A stretch of 64,000 bases of DNA from NCBI GenBank assembly GCA_001247695.2, contig LGRX02012738.1, forward strand, positions 62,001 through 126,000, written 5' to 3'. The notes beneath the pieces were generated by a model. That model ran no database searches, was not told the DNA's origin, and worked only from the letters and a program-made list of their open reading frames with translations. Origin of the DNA: Cymbomonas tetramitiformis. Its lineage: Eukaryota; Chlorophyta; Pyramimonadophyceae; Pyramimonadales; Pyramimonadaceae. The translations under genes were made by a program, and so were the position numbers. Below, one piece after another: positions 24,201 to 34,061 of this stretch. Every line of letters starts with the position of its first letter. Positions within the stretch are counted from its first letter, which is position 1.

Positions 24201-27200
24201 ACAATTGTTGGCAGATCCAACATCTGGCTGAGGGGAGCCGGCCACGTGGCCAAGGTGCAGCCACCACGTTGCAAGGTGCACTTAAGGGTGCAGCCTCGGG
24301 CGGTATGGGGCGCACCTCGGCCAGCAACTTGTCGCCGCTGTCCTTGAGGTCCTGCTCCAGCGTCTCCAGCTCCTGCAGACTCTGAGTCAGCACTTCCTTG
24401 TCGAGGATCGGACTTTTCTTAAAGACGGGTTTGGCCATCACCCCTTGCAGCCATCCCCCATGGTCCTCCACAGCTTTAGCAAAGCGCTGCCTCATGTCGT
24501 TGAAACCCTGCGCCACCGGACCCCACCCCCAAGTCTCCGAGCCTTCCCTCCCAGTATATCTGAGTGCATGTTTCCAGCAGCTGACATGCACGGCGGTGTC
24601 CTGCCGCCGTCAGGCCTCACCTTAACCCTAGAACCTTAACCGACCCTCTCGCGCTAAGCACAGCCTGCAGCAGCAGCTGCCGGGCAGCGGTTGCGTCGCC
24701 TCATGCAGAGGCGTGGGCTGCCCCGTGGGACAGCCTGCAAGGTAAAAGAAGGGTGCGGACGGGATGGGGGCGGGGGGAGGGGGCTAACAATAAGGGCCAG
24801 GGTGCCACGGGGGAGAGGGGGTGGCGAAAAGTGGAAGCAAATTTGTGCACGAGGGCAGGGAAGGCAGGCCGGCGCACCCGTTGCCTCTCCTCCTCGTTGG
24901 CAATGACCTTGGCCCGCGCGCTCATGCCATCATTCATCCGCTCGTACATTTGCTGCAGCTCCTGAATCGTGAAGCGCGCGTAGGGATTTCGGACATTGGC
25001 AGCATCCGTGGCGGTGGCAAGCGCCTCCAGCTCCGACATGTCCTTCATCTTCAGGGCGCACGCCTCTTCCTCCTGTGTGTGCTCGACCATCAGCGCCTGC
25101 GCCTCCGGCAGCGTGGTGCAGTAGATTTCCTGCCCGATTGCATCTTCTTGCTTGCTCACCTGAACCCAGGCCCCTTCCACCCCAGGCACAGTGACACCCT
25201 CCCCCTGCCTGATCGCATCTTCTCGCTTACTCGTCCGTCTGACCTGCATATCACCTGTCGCTCGCATATCATCAAGAAGTGCGCATCGCGTCGCGGCCGG
25301 GAATCTTTGGAGCTGCTCGTCCAGCACTGTAGGTACACGTACAAGGAGTGCGCAGAGAGGTTTCCTTTCAGCGTCGAAAAGCGAAAAGGGGAAACGGGAG
25401 GAGGAGGCTCCAGCTTGGCAGAGCTTCACTTTTTGGGAGCGACAGGGGTGGACTGATCGAGAGCCCCTCTATGAGAGTCCGTGGTACTTGCAGCCTTGGG
25501 ACATTGGGGCTCTTGGAGAGGCCTCTCGTCAGGTGGGTCCAGTGGAGGGCGCACCCAGAGGTAGAAAGCTTCGCCCTTCTTAGAGAACTCGAGGCGCTGC
25601 TCATCCAGTGCCAGCTGAGCCGCCAAATTCTTCTCGAGCACTGCTTTCCCAACCCCCATTGAACCCCCTTCAACCCTGGAATGACTGATCTCCTGACAAA
25701 TTAGAAAGCGATCTGTCAGGTCTCCGGTTGCCACCATTACCAATGTCGCCATCCAACCTTGCAGTCGCTGTCATGAGTGCCGTCAGCAGAGTTGCAAGCT
25801 CACTCGTTTTGGCCCCGCCTTTCATAATGCTCCCAACCGGGAATCAGTCAAACACATCTGCAGCTACTGCACACCTGGCACTACACCACTTGACCACCGC
25901 TGCAGTGCTGTATATGTGTATCTCATCCTCGGTGATGATGGGAGTGGGCTGGCTTTGGCTGCCGTGGCCCACGCGGTTCAGTGTGTGCACGCGCGCGTGC
26001 TCGGGTGTGGGCACGCAACGCACCGGCCTTGGTAGATTCCAGTTTTTCCTTCGCCGCAGTCCACGCCTCGCGCGCACCCTTCACTTTCGCCTCCGCCTCG
26101 GCGCAGCTGCTGCTGGACATTTGTCCGCACAACGCCTGCATCGCCGTCAACTTCTTCCCAATATTCCCGTGCTCGTCCTCGTAGGACTCGTGATGACTCA
26201 GCATGCTCTGCGCCTCTTCCAAATCTTTTGCGCTATCCACCCTGCATGCAACATATTCCACATCCCCCCCATCAGTCAACATACCTATCCCTCACATATC
26301 CCACACCCCACACCCCTCGTATCCTCCACACCCCCCTCACTCCTCAAATCCACCCGCCTTCTCCTTATCCCATCCATGGCCATCACATACCCCCACCTTC
26401 ACATGCCTGTTCAACCATGTCTGAAGCTACTGCTCTGACGCAACACCTTCACACATCCTCGGTTGCCGCCTTAGATGCCACCGTAGACGCCCCATTAGTC
26501 ATCCCCCTCAGATGTCGCCGTAAACGCCCCTTTAACCCACCTTAGATGCTGCCATAGATGCCCCCTAAGACACTCCGTTAGAGGACCCCTTTGATGCTCA
26601 TTGCTGAGACCACACCCAACATGCATCCGGTGCACAGAGAGCTTGCGTTGACGTCAACGGAATTAGGCGGAGGCGGCAGCAGCGGCGGCGGCAAGCAGAA
26701 GCGACAAACGCCGCAGCAGCGACAGGAGCAGCAGCTGGGCTGTAGACGCTGTGCAGGAGCCCACGTGTTGCCGGTGTAGGTGTCAAGAGCGGCGATGCGT
26801 CCGTGAGCCTTGTTTAGCTTCTTATCAAACGCAGCCATCAGCTTCGCTTGCTTCCGGCGGTCCGCGATCACTTCCAGCAAGGCCGCCTCATACTCATTCT
26901 CCACCTGCCAGCCCGCACGCCACAACCAGTGATGGAGTGTGCGTACCGCCAAGGTGGCATCGGTGGACGAACGGCGATGAAGTGTGCGGTCTTGCCACGG
27001 TGACATAGGTGTAGCACAACTCGGTCATACTAAGATCATATGCATTTGAACAAAACAAACAAACAATGCGGGGGCATCGGATTGGACGTTCTGAGAGGGC
27101 AGTCTTCCTGAACGATTGGACCGGGTTCCGGGCGCCGCCAGGGTGCGGACCTTGGCAAGCTGATCCCACACAGAGTTCAGTTCCTCTGGGGTGAGGTCGG

Positions 27201-30200
27201 AAGTGGGGTCATAGCCAGTCAGGTCGTGAACTGCCGCACGCTCATGCAGGGACTTCAGGAGCATTTCCACCGCTTTCTTGCTATTGTTCATTGATGGTTT
27301 CAGTGCCTGCTTGTACGTCATTAAGTCCGCCTCCTTCTCCAGCGCCTCGCTCAGCCCGGGCCCAAAGTCCTGCACTCCCATGCCCGCCCGCAAGCAACGC
27401 TGAGTGCAGTGCCCACCTCACACGGATTCCATGATTTTAAATTATAAATGAATAAAGTGCCAGTGGTGGCGCCCAGGCATTTCTCCCTCTGGAAGACCCC
27501 CTTATGTGCACTGGTGGCGCCCAGGCATTTCTCCCTCTGGAAGACCCCCTTATGTTGCCCTCCCAACCCCCGGCCACACCCTCCTCACATTCTTCGCGTG
27601 TTATGTCCCTCTCCTATCACATGCTACCCGCTGCAAAACTGTTGTCCCCACCGTCCCCTTGCCAATACCCTCCTGACCCCGCCCGGTCCAACCTCCGGGC
27701 CAGAGGTGAACTGGCTTCAGAGATGCAGCATTAGTGCGCTGGCAGTGCAGTTGCAGAGGGGCTCAGGTGGCCCAGTGAGGCTTAGGAGTCCCTTTCTTCA
27801 CTGGTGAGCACCGGAGAATCCGGATTTCCCGAAGTGTGTGTGGCACATAGTACAGCCGATCTTCTGTGGCTACATGGTACCAAAGGAATCAGTCCAGGGA
27901 TAAATCTCACACTGAACGGCATGAGATCGGCCAACAAAAGCCAGCCCATCATCATCCCAGTGGATGTGAAAAGCATATCAAGAGCAGGGCGGGGCCGTGA
28001 CAAGATACCACAAACTCATACATATTCCCAACCCAGATGCAAGGCAGCATGGAAGGATGATACGATGTGACCGATCATCGCCCAACAATTGTTGGTCTCT
28101 GGGTAACGGAGTAAGCGGACCCTGCTGGCATGCCCCCCAGTGGCTCCCGGTCGATGGATGGGACCTGTTGGTCCATGGTTATGTCATGAATGCAGTCACA
28201 CCACACAGCATGGACACCCCATGTCAAAAAAAGGAAACATGCGGGCACCTAAGTGCTCCCCACAAAATTCAAGGGAGAACACAGAAGTTGTACATCACCA
28301 CCTTCTGCCTCTCCTCGCAGATACACATGCAGTTCAAATGTTGAGCGCCTCAATCAAGACCGCAGCTTACTCGCAGGACGCCCAGCGCAGGGGTTTCAAT
28401 CCCTTGGGACGACCCTTTGGAGCAGCAGACGTGTGGTGGGTGAAGAAGCTCTCTTGAGACCAGGCTTCGGGGTGGGCGGGGAGGAGGGCGGTGGTTCTGA
28501 GCACAGGCTCGGTGATGGGGATTGATTCGGGAAGCTCGGGGTAGAGGTGGACTGACTTCAGAGGCGCAGCATTAGTGCGCAGGCAGCGCAGTAGCAGAGA
28601 CACTTAGGTGGCCCAGTGAGGCTAGGGAGGTCCGGATCAGTGTCCCGAAGTGTGTGCTGTCCTCTGATCCCGGTGTGGGTACATAGTGCAGCCAATGTTT
28701 TGTGGCCACGTGGTGCCAAAGGAGTTGGTCAAAGGATGCGCATCACAGTGAAAGGCATGAGGTCCACTGACAAATGCCAGCCTACCTACCATCGTGCTAC
28801 TGGATGTGAGAAGCATTCAGGAACAGGGCAGGGCCGTATCAAGATATCACCTACTTCGACACATCTCAAACGAAATGCAATGCATTACGGATAGATGTAT
28901 GTATGTACTAATCAATGCCAAACACGCGGGATTGCGCAACTTCACGCAACTCAATACGTGCTGAGTCCCAGGTATCGGAGTAAGCGATTGCTGCCGCCAT
29001 GCCCCCCGGTGGGTTTATAGTCGATGAATGGATGGAACCTGTTGGTCGATGAATGCCAACCAATGGATGGACAATGGAAGCCTCACACATTGAACGGCAT
29101 GAGATCGGCCAACAAAAGCCAGCCCACCATCATCCCAGTGGATGTGAGAAGCAAATCAAGAGCAGGGCGGGGCCGTGACAAGATACCACAAACGCATACA
29201 TATTCCCAATACAAATGCAAAGCAGCATGGAAAGATGATACGATGTGACCGGTCGTCGCCAAACAACTGTTGGTCTCTGGGTTACGGAGTAAGCGGACCC
29301 TGCTGGCATGCCCCCCAGTGGCTCCCGGTCAATGGATGGGACCTGTTGGTCTATGGTTATGTCATGAATGCAGTCACACCACACAGCATGGACACCCCAT
29401 GTCAAAAAAAGGAAACATGCGGGCACCTAAGTGCTCCCCACAAAAACCAAGGGAAAACACAGAAGGTGTACATCACCACCTTCTGCCTCTCCACGCAGCA
29501 CGACAGACGAATCTACCGAGCTCTCCAAGAGGCAGTGCCCGCCAGAATGGCACCACAGGGATAACCGCCTCCCAAAACCCACTTCCACCCGGAAGCCTCA
29601 CACATACACGTGTCTCACGCGGATTCCTCTCTACCGTTTGACATCCGTCACCAGGGGAAGTCACACCCATTCTCACACACGCTTTCTGCCGGCCGGGCAA
29701 GGGGCACCATCCAGGCTCTCGGATCTGGAAGTGAGTCTGGGCGAGCTGGAACCCTATGGAACTTAGGGTACTCGTGGCTAGTGCTTCCAGCAGTGGTGGT
29801 TGGGGAATGCCGGCCGACTGCAAAAGATGTGTGATCTTCCGAGCGAGCACGACAGCAGCTCTCTCATGCTGGTTTCTCTCTTCATTGCTTGAGATCCTTT
29901 CCCAAAGGAACTCTAAACCACTATTGCATAACGAACGGCATGCAGCACACTACTGAAATACCTAAATATCCCAACGCCCACCTGCTGCTCATGGAGGTTC
30001 CCTCGGACAAGCTGTTACATGCCGTGGCAATGCGAACAATGAGGTGCACCGTGCATGTATACCAGGCTGTTTGCCAGTCTTGTGGTGAACCTTGCAACTA
30101 CCTGCTGAGCCATGAACCTAGGACGGAGTAGCTGGGGAGAGGGAAGAGGTGATGTACCTTCTGGCTGTACACTGCTATCTGCTGTTCAGCCCACTCCCTG

Positions 30201-33200
30201 AGCTGCTTCGCCTTGAGGCAATAGTTTCCGAGCAGAGCCTCCACGCCTTGCTTTGCTCGCTCCTTCTCCCTAGCCTCCGCCAGCATCGCTGGCCGTGTCC
30301 CCCACCACCCCCAACCCCCCCAATCCGCTGAGCTCTGCTGCCATGCGGGTTGTACTGTCTGAGGAGCAGGCAGCTGCAGGCGGCCATGAGCCTCGCACCG
30401 GTTAAACGGTCCTCGTAGTTGCGCTCCGCCTCGGTTAGATCTGCCCACTGCAGGTTGATGGCAGCGATGTCCTGCCCTGGCGGAGGCTGATAAGGCGGCC
30501 GGTTGTTGGCTCGCAACTTTGCATTCAGCGTGTTCAGGGAGGCCTCCACTGTGGCCTTCGCCTCCTGCTTCACCATCTTCTCTGTTTGGCGGTACTCGGC
30601 CAGCTGCGCTCTCAGCCGCTCGATCTCCTCGATGTCCGGTGGAGGTTTTGCATCTTCGAAGAAGGCCGTCTTCATCTTCATCCACTTTTGCAGCTCGCCT
30701 GCTCCCGCACCAGGCAAGAATACTTAGGTCATACTCAGGTCACACTTTGCTCGCCTGCCGGGATCGGCCCACAGCAAGTCACAGAGCGCATCCTCACCAG
30801 GCACAGTGGAAGACCTCCTGGAGAACAACCATATTTCCAGGTTGCATTCTTGGGGAGAGGGGCCAGCGGAGAGGAAGGCCTCTCATGGAACACATTGCAT
30901 CCGTGGCGTAGTCCGAAGAGGGAGGGACACCTCTCGGAGAATACACTTGCATCCGTCGTGTACACTGGGGGCAGGGGAGGGAGGGGAAGGGAGCTCAGGA
31001 ACACACGAGCGTTCAGGTCGCACTCGGAATGGACGGGGCATAGATAGGGGTTGGAGGCCTATCAGAAAACACACTTGCATCAAAGGTATACTTGGAGATC
31101 ATATCGTCGATAGCTTTCTCGTAGGAAGCTAGCTTTGCGAGGCGGCGGGCGGCGGCTTCCGTGAGCTGCATGGAAGCGAAGGCCTGCAGGGACCTCGCCC
31201 GGGCGCGCACACCGTCAAGCGACCAGGACCGAGCCTTACCGCGCAGTGCCAGAAGCAGGGGGTCGGTCCACCGTCAAGCGACCAGGACCGAGCCTTACCG
31301 CGCAGTCCCAGAAGCAGGGGGTCGGTCCACCGTCAAGCGACCAGGACCGAGCCTTAGCACGCAGTCCCAGAAGCAGGGGGTCGGTCCCCCGTCAAGCGAC
31401 CAGGACCGAGCCTTACCGCGCAGTCCCAGAAGCAGGGGGTCGGTCCACCGTCAAGCGACCAGGACCGAGCCTTACCGCGCAGTCCCAGAAGCAGGGGGTC
31501 GGTCCCCCGTCAAGCGACCAGGACCGAGCCTTACCGCGCAGTCCCAGAAGCAGGGGGTCGGTCCCCCGTCAAGCGACCAGGACCGAGCCTTACCGCGCAG
31601 TCCCAGAAGCAGGGGGTCGGTCCCCCGTCGTAGCAGCCACCTCTCCTTGTACACCTAAATCATGCCTGTTCACCGAGCTTGCAAGCACTCGAAACTCCTT
31701 GTGAAACACAATCAAATACTGGCAGGCCTGCTCTCACAATAGTCTGCGAACGAGGCCCACAGCGAGCACCCCACACCCCCGATTTCTCGCTGCACGCATA
31801 GCATACCTTCCAATAGTAGGACACGTATGTCATCATGGACTTCTCGTCTCCAAATTCCACGACATCCTGTGCGAGCAATCCCTCTCCGAGTGACCGTCCG
31901 ATCGTCCTCTCAAGACTGCGCCACTTGAAAAACTCTCCCGATACAGCCGCCGCATCACTCGATCGGAGGACCTGTTGCAGCCAAAGTGTCACTTCGGCCG
32001 ACTAATGTTTCCTCTCTTTGGTTCACTCGTGTTCGAAGCGACACCAAACACAATATGCCTCAAGCCCCGAACGACAGCGTGCTTAATACGCCAATACACC
32101 CGCGGCCGCTTGCACAGAGTCGATACGGTGGGGTTGCAGCTGCTGAAAAGTGGTGATCTTGGCGGGGCGGCGACACTGACGACTTCTGCAAAGTATCGAA
32201 AGTGACAAGGCGATGCAGAATCCACAAAGCATGCAGGAGCGGCGCTGGTCTTTTAGAAGATCGCAGCGCTGGGAGGAGGACTAAGGCAAGAATAGCGTGA
32301 TATCTGCCGTCAGCGTCCTTTCTGCAGGTTAGCGTAATAGCTGAACAGCGGCGACAAAAACGATATTGAGAAAGTGCCCTCGAATCCCTGAGAGAGCTTA
32401 AGTTAACGCGAGCGCTCTCGCAGAAACGAAAGGTCATCAACTGGTTGACATATGGCACACTAAGAGAGTTCTGCACTTGCGGTTGACAAAGGTGGTGTAC
32501 GGTCTAAAGGCTGAGAGGCGGACTGGAAGTGAACGCGGGAGTTAGTGGGAGAGCACCTCTGCGTCGAGCAACTGTGGGATGTCAAACTCTTTTTCAGCAA
32601 CGTCGAAACAGAACTTCATCGCCTCGACCTCGTTGCTGCAGTGCAGAATTTCGTCCGGGATGAGATCTGGTCGGTGCTTGTGGATCAGCGCCGCGAAAAT
32701 TTTGCCACCGTTAACCTGAAAGCTCTTTGTGAAGTTCGCAACCTGCGCAGATAAAAAACATTTACTCAAGGCTGAGCATTGGATGCGGAGCCCCGGCGGC
32801 AAGCCATGCGAGTGGCTTTTCTGAAGTTGCCGAGCAGTCAGGGGGGAAAAACTTCCAAATACCGGGCACAGCAGTTCATACATGTTTCGCATACAAAGCA
32901 TCGTTGCACAAGTCGCGCACGTGCACACGGGGCCACGATTTCCCCTTAGAAATGCATACAGCATCGAAAACACCAAAGCTTAAACTTTCTCGGAATACGT
33001 CACAACGTGCATCTATTATCCGGCTGCCTTTTGGCAACACCTTCAAGAGCAGGGCTCCGTTAGCAAGCAAAGCGGGGCCCAGTCCGCAGCGCCACAGTGC
33101 CCCACCTTCAGCCCGTAGCTTTCAACCTTACGGTTGAGCCACAACAGAAGCGCCTGCTTGGCTGTTTTGCCCTCTTCTCCAATGTCATCAATGTCGAACT

Positions 33201-34061
33201 TGCTGATGAGGACCCATACGAGACCGAGGATCATCGCCACGTCTCCATCCAGGAAGGCTTGTGCTGAGTACTGCAACTTAAGGCCTTGCTGTGCGCAGAA
33301 GTCGTTCACGATAGCCAGCGGGAAACCAAGGTTATTTGATTTCTGAATCATGTTCGTCGGGTTCTGCATGTCCCACAGAAGAACTACGTATTACAACAGC
33401 CCGTACATACGGAAGGTTTGTAGCCTGCACGGCTCGTGTAGTGCCGTGGTAGGTGCGGGCAAGCATAAACATGTTTTTGCATACGTTACGAGCGTGACCT
33501 GTGCGGCGCGTGAAACGCAGCGGTACGCGCTGACAAACACGGAACAGGGTTTTGTCTGGAAGGCATGCGGAAGGTTGTGGCCTGCAGGACAGGCGCAGTG
33601 CGGCGGTGCGCACAGATAAACGAGTAAGTACGAAATACCTCTTTCCATTTTCCTTTAATTGGGGTACCCTGGAGAGATTCTACAAGCTTAATTAGCCGAA
33701 CCCCAGATTCGAAGTCAGTGAGGATGTCGTTAATTAACAAGTCTGGGGATGGTTCTATCCCCTTTGCCGCCTCGCCTTGCTTCAAGCGCATATTCGACCA
33801 GCGAGTAAACGTCTGAAATGCACAACGGAAGAGTTATTCCAGCAAAGCCAGTCCAAGCCTAAGTTTGATCCGTATGAGGAGACGAGGGGTGTCTGGGACA
33901 GGTTATCCAGCAAGGCGCATATGGGGCTTCGTGGAAAGTTAAGGAGAGATGCCACAGCTCATAGCCTTCAAAAACAAAGTAGAGGTGATATTTTATTATT
34001 TTTGCGCGACTCAATGCCATACCTTGAGCTGCATGCGTTCCCATCCTGGACGTTCTGGCAT
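2397..34061 (-). CDS. Giant actinin/spectrin-like actin cross-linker (CH-CH, spectrin rod, EF hands, coiled coil, PH)
   Basis: 32 exons, all phase-compatible, giving about 2,880 residues. Exons on the minus strand: 34061-34023, 33812-33639, 33363-33106, 32742-32557, 31866-31807, 31183-31075, 30698-30399, 30288-30158, 27369-27151, 26904-26765, 26241-26024, 25640-25555, 25159-24878, 24507-24316, 23893-23585, 16607-16321, 16089-14835, 14630-14253, 13787-13479, 13001-12539, 12046-11553, 11343-11079, 9961-9699, 7072-6341, 5810-5424, 5284-5216, 5179-5023, 4686-4634, 4428-4276, 3807-3595, 3204-2896, 2549-2397. The start ATG gives MPERPGWERMQLK joined to TFTRWSNM, the canonical beginning of an actin-binding CH domain. 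The family cross-links F-actin. The PH domain suggests membrane attachment and the EF hands possible calcium control. Introns are GT-AG except intron 15 (GC-AG). Least certain junctions: the end of exon 19 (13479), the start of exon 12 (25640) and the small exon 26. Untranslated regions were not determined. Confidence 0.85.
3595..4686 (-). other. Exons 28-30: charged coiled-coil linker
   Basis: Residues about 2588-2727. The segments KKEEERRKREAEELKKKEEE and EEEQRLAIEEQHRLQKEKEE are dense in Glu, Lys, Arg and Gln with no helix breakers. They predict a long single helix or coiled coil between the EF hands and the PH domain. Neither alpha-actinin nor beta-spectrin normally has this segment at this place. 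Exon joins are phase 0 throughout. The function is unknown; a spacer is likely. Confidence 0.7.
5023..5810 (-). other. Exons 25-27: calmodulin-like EF-hand region
   Basis: Residues about 2384-2587. One good EF-hand loop is visible, DKDQTKTLKEHE, after the helix MRDYKNLFENF. A second, degenerate loop (KDGNPMDFDAF) follows, and a third and fourth weak pair include GGKDFISAEDL and NEDGEGLNYEAF. This mirrors the C-terminal calmodulin-like domain of alpha-actinin, where several loops have lost calcium ligands. Only the first loop looks able to bind calcium. Exon 26 (5284-5216, 23 residues) is an insertion relative to the usual family layout and could be alternatively spliced. Confidence 0.75.
5966..6066 (+). 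repeat. Dispersed repeat family A, partial copy 1
   Basis: The start of a repeat family found several times in introns of the giant gene and again near 49 kb. Shared phrases include ACTGAACGGCATG, CCAGCCCACCATCATCCC and GGATGTGAGAAGC. It lies in the intron between exons 24 and 25. Only about 100 bp of the family consensus is present. Confidence 0.7.
7267..7625 (+). repeat. Dispersed repeat family A, copy 2
   Basis: Contains the family core (GATGATACGATG, GGTTACGGAGTAAGCGGACC, GGCATGCCCCCCAGTGGCTC) and ends in a pyrimidine-rich TCTGCCTCTCCTTGCAG. It sits in the 2.6-kb intron between exons 23 and 24, directly beside copy 3. It is probably non-coding, because frames differ between copies. Confidence 0.7.
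7628..8110 (+). repeat. Dispersed repeat family A, copy 3
   Basis: The fullest copy. It starts at CACACTGAACGGCATGAGAT, runs through the core and the ACACCCCATG block, and ends at CCTCTCCTCGCAG followed by a module shared with copy 6. It is closely similar to the copies at 27908-28320 and 29084-29590. Confidence 0.75.
8040..8570 (-). repeat. Three tandem units with an open Trp/Cys-rich minus-strand frame
   Basis: Three diverged tandem units follow repeat copy 3. On the minus strand they stay open for 197 residues (8561-7968) and give a recurring peptide pattern: LSLWYPSGGYCLFEGVGDSS, LSLWYPSDGYCLFECVGDSS, LSLWCHSGGHCLLASSVDSS, separated by blocks containing YWxxxVNGD. One unit recurs at 29500-29590. 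I do not recognise the domain. It lies in an intron, on the same strand as the host gene, so it could be a dead exon, a cassette or mobile-element coding sequence. Confidence 0.45.
10318..10402. repeat. 18-bp minisatellite
   Basis: About four and a half copies of a unit containing GTGACGCGGCCCAGGC in the intron between exons 22 and 23 (9962-11078). The remainder of that intron shows no further recognisable feature. Confidence 0.7.
12175..12480. repeat. 22-bp minisatellite in intron 20
   Basis: About 13 copies of a 22-bp unit (GGATGACGGCTCCGGGGCTA plus GC), with a few truncated units near 12330-12380. It fills most of the 492-bp intron between exons 20 and 21 (12047-12538). Confidence 0.85.
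16601..16735. repeat. 37-bp tandem repeat that includes a 3' splice site
   Basis: The phrase TCACACCCTGCG begins at 16601, 16638, 16675 and 16712, a period of exactly 37 bp. The first occurrence contains the acceptor of exon 16 on the minus strand (GCGCAG before GGTGTG). The other three repeat that acceptor sequence inside the intron. Confidence 0.85.
17043..23310. repeat. 34-bp satellite array with higher-order structure
   Basis: About 6.3 kb of head-to-tail units of 34 bp (core GCAGTCCGTCCGATCGTGCA, then GAGGATGGACAACT), inside the intron between exons 15 and 16. Units differ at set positions. A long variant pattern beginning AGAAGATGGGCAACTGCAGT recurs at 18701, 20371 and 22044, giving a higher-order period of about 1,670 bp, or 49 units. 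Because 34 is not a multiple of 3 and the unit lacks stop codons, all six frames stay open for hundreds of codons; these are not genes. Confidence 0.95.
17407..17853. other. Assembly gap (447 N)
   Basis: A run of N inside the satellite array. The true array length is unknown and the gap may be a scaffolding estimate. Confidence 1.
23930..24055. repeat. 53-bp tandem duplication
   Basis: About two and a half copies of a unit containing GATGACGCGCGCACCAGCCA and CACAGACACACCGCCTGCAG, in the intron between exons 14 and 15 just upstream of the exon 15 acceptor. Confidence 0.75.
27470..27553. repeat. Short direct duplication
   Basis: Two copies of a stretch of about 40 bp containing GGTGGCGCCCAGGCATTTCT and GGAAGACCCCCTTATGT, in the intron between exons 8 and 9. 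Confidence 0.75.
27908..28320 (+). repeat. Dispersed repeat family A, copy 4
   Basis: Similar to 7628-8038 along its whole length. Similarity stops exactly after CTGCCTCTCCTCGCAG at 28320; the following bases are unrelated to the other copies. It lies in the 2.8-kb intron between exons 8 and 9, the rest of which holds partial copies of this and related repeats and no coding exon that I can support. Confidence 0.75.
28746..28870 (+). repeat. Dispersed repeat family A, partial copy 5
   Basis: Diverged start of the family (AAAGGCATGAGGTCC, TGGATGTGAGAAGCATTCAG). The bases after it (28900-29080) form another block that recurs at 49318-49425, sharing CCCAGGTATCGGAGTAAGCG. Confidence 0.6.
29084..29590 (+). 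repeat. Dispersed repeat family A, copy 6
   Basis: Full-length copy, closely similar to copy 3, including the downstream module (ACGACAGACGAATCTACCGA onward) that continues past the acceptor-like boundary. Confidence 0.75.
31205..31628. repeat. 59-bp minisatellite in intron 5
   Basis: Seven units with period 59 bp (starts near 31212, 31271, 31330, 31389 and so on), each containing CCGTCAAGCGACCAGGACCG and CAGTCCCAGAAGCAGGGGGT. On the transcribed strand every unit contains GCGCGGTAAGG, a good match to a 5' splice site. It is located between exons 5 and 6. Confidence 0.9.
31807..34061 (-). other. Exons 1-5: tandem CH domains (actin-binding domain)
   Basis: Residues about 1-239 of the giant protein. 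CH1 starts at WERMQLK/TFTRW and includes LTDFESGVRLIKLVESL and MILGLVWVLISKFDI. CH2 contains NGGKIFAALIHKHRPDLI and ends with DEKSMMTYVSYYWK, which matches the closing helix of the alpha-actinin/spectrin second CH domain. Both domains look full length. Every exon boundary here is phase 0. The tandem CH arrangement is the standard F-actin-binding unit of alpha-actinins and beta-spectrins. Confidence 0.9.

Larger units (their letters stand above)
6341..24507 (-). other. Exons 14-24: rod modules two to four
   Basis: Residues about 735-2383. The landmark trio recurs in order. Module 2: SSFQQ at about 901, RQHERYED at about 1017, NPYSRFA at about 1159. Module 3: SFQQ at about 1541, RQHEANYEE at about 1663, DTYSRFT at about 1808. 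Module 4: SYKQGVKP at about 2015, SHQQKEHEYEE at about 2133, NPFSRFT at about 2279. Offsets between landmarks are nearly constant (116-122 and 141-146 residues). About 178 extra residues lie between modules 2 and 3, inside the 1,255-bp exon 17. The content is almost wholly alpha-helical and charged, as expected of a spectrin rod. Confidence 0.75.
24878..31183 (-). other. Exons 6-13: first four-repeat rod module
   Basis: Residues about 240-734. It opens with an actinin-like neck (AFASMQLTEAAARRLAKL) and continues through helices typical of spectrin repeats (ELQKWMKMKTAF, KQLREWAEQQIA, WDQLAKVENEYEAAL). Three landmarks recur in later modules: TYKQALKPSM near residue 438, SHHESYED near 554 and NPYARFT near 698. 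The last resembles the NPYTT motif of the fourth spectrin repeat of alpha-actinin. The region includes a 2.8-kb intron (27370-30157) filled with dispersed repeats. Confidence 0.75.

Noticed and set aside
31205..31628. CRISPR-like array
   Set aside because: The repeats are directly adjacent with no unique spacers, and the genome is eukaryotic. It is a minisatellite inside an intron.
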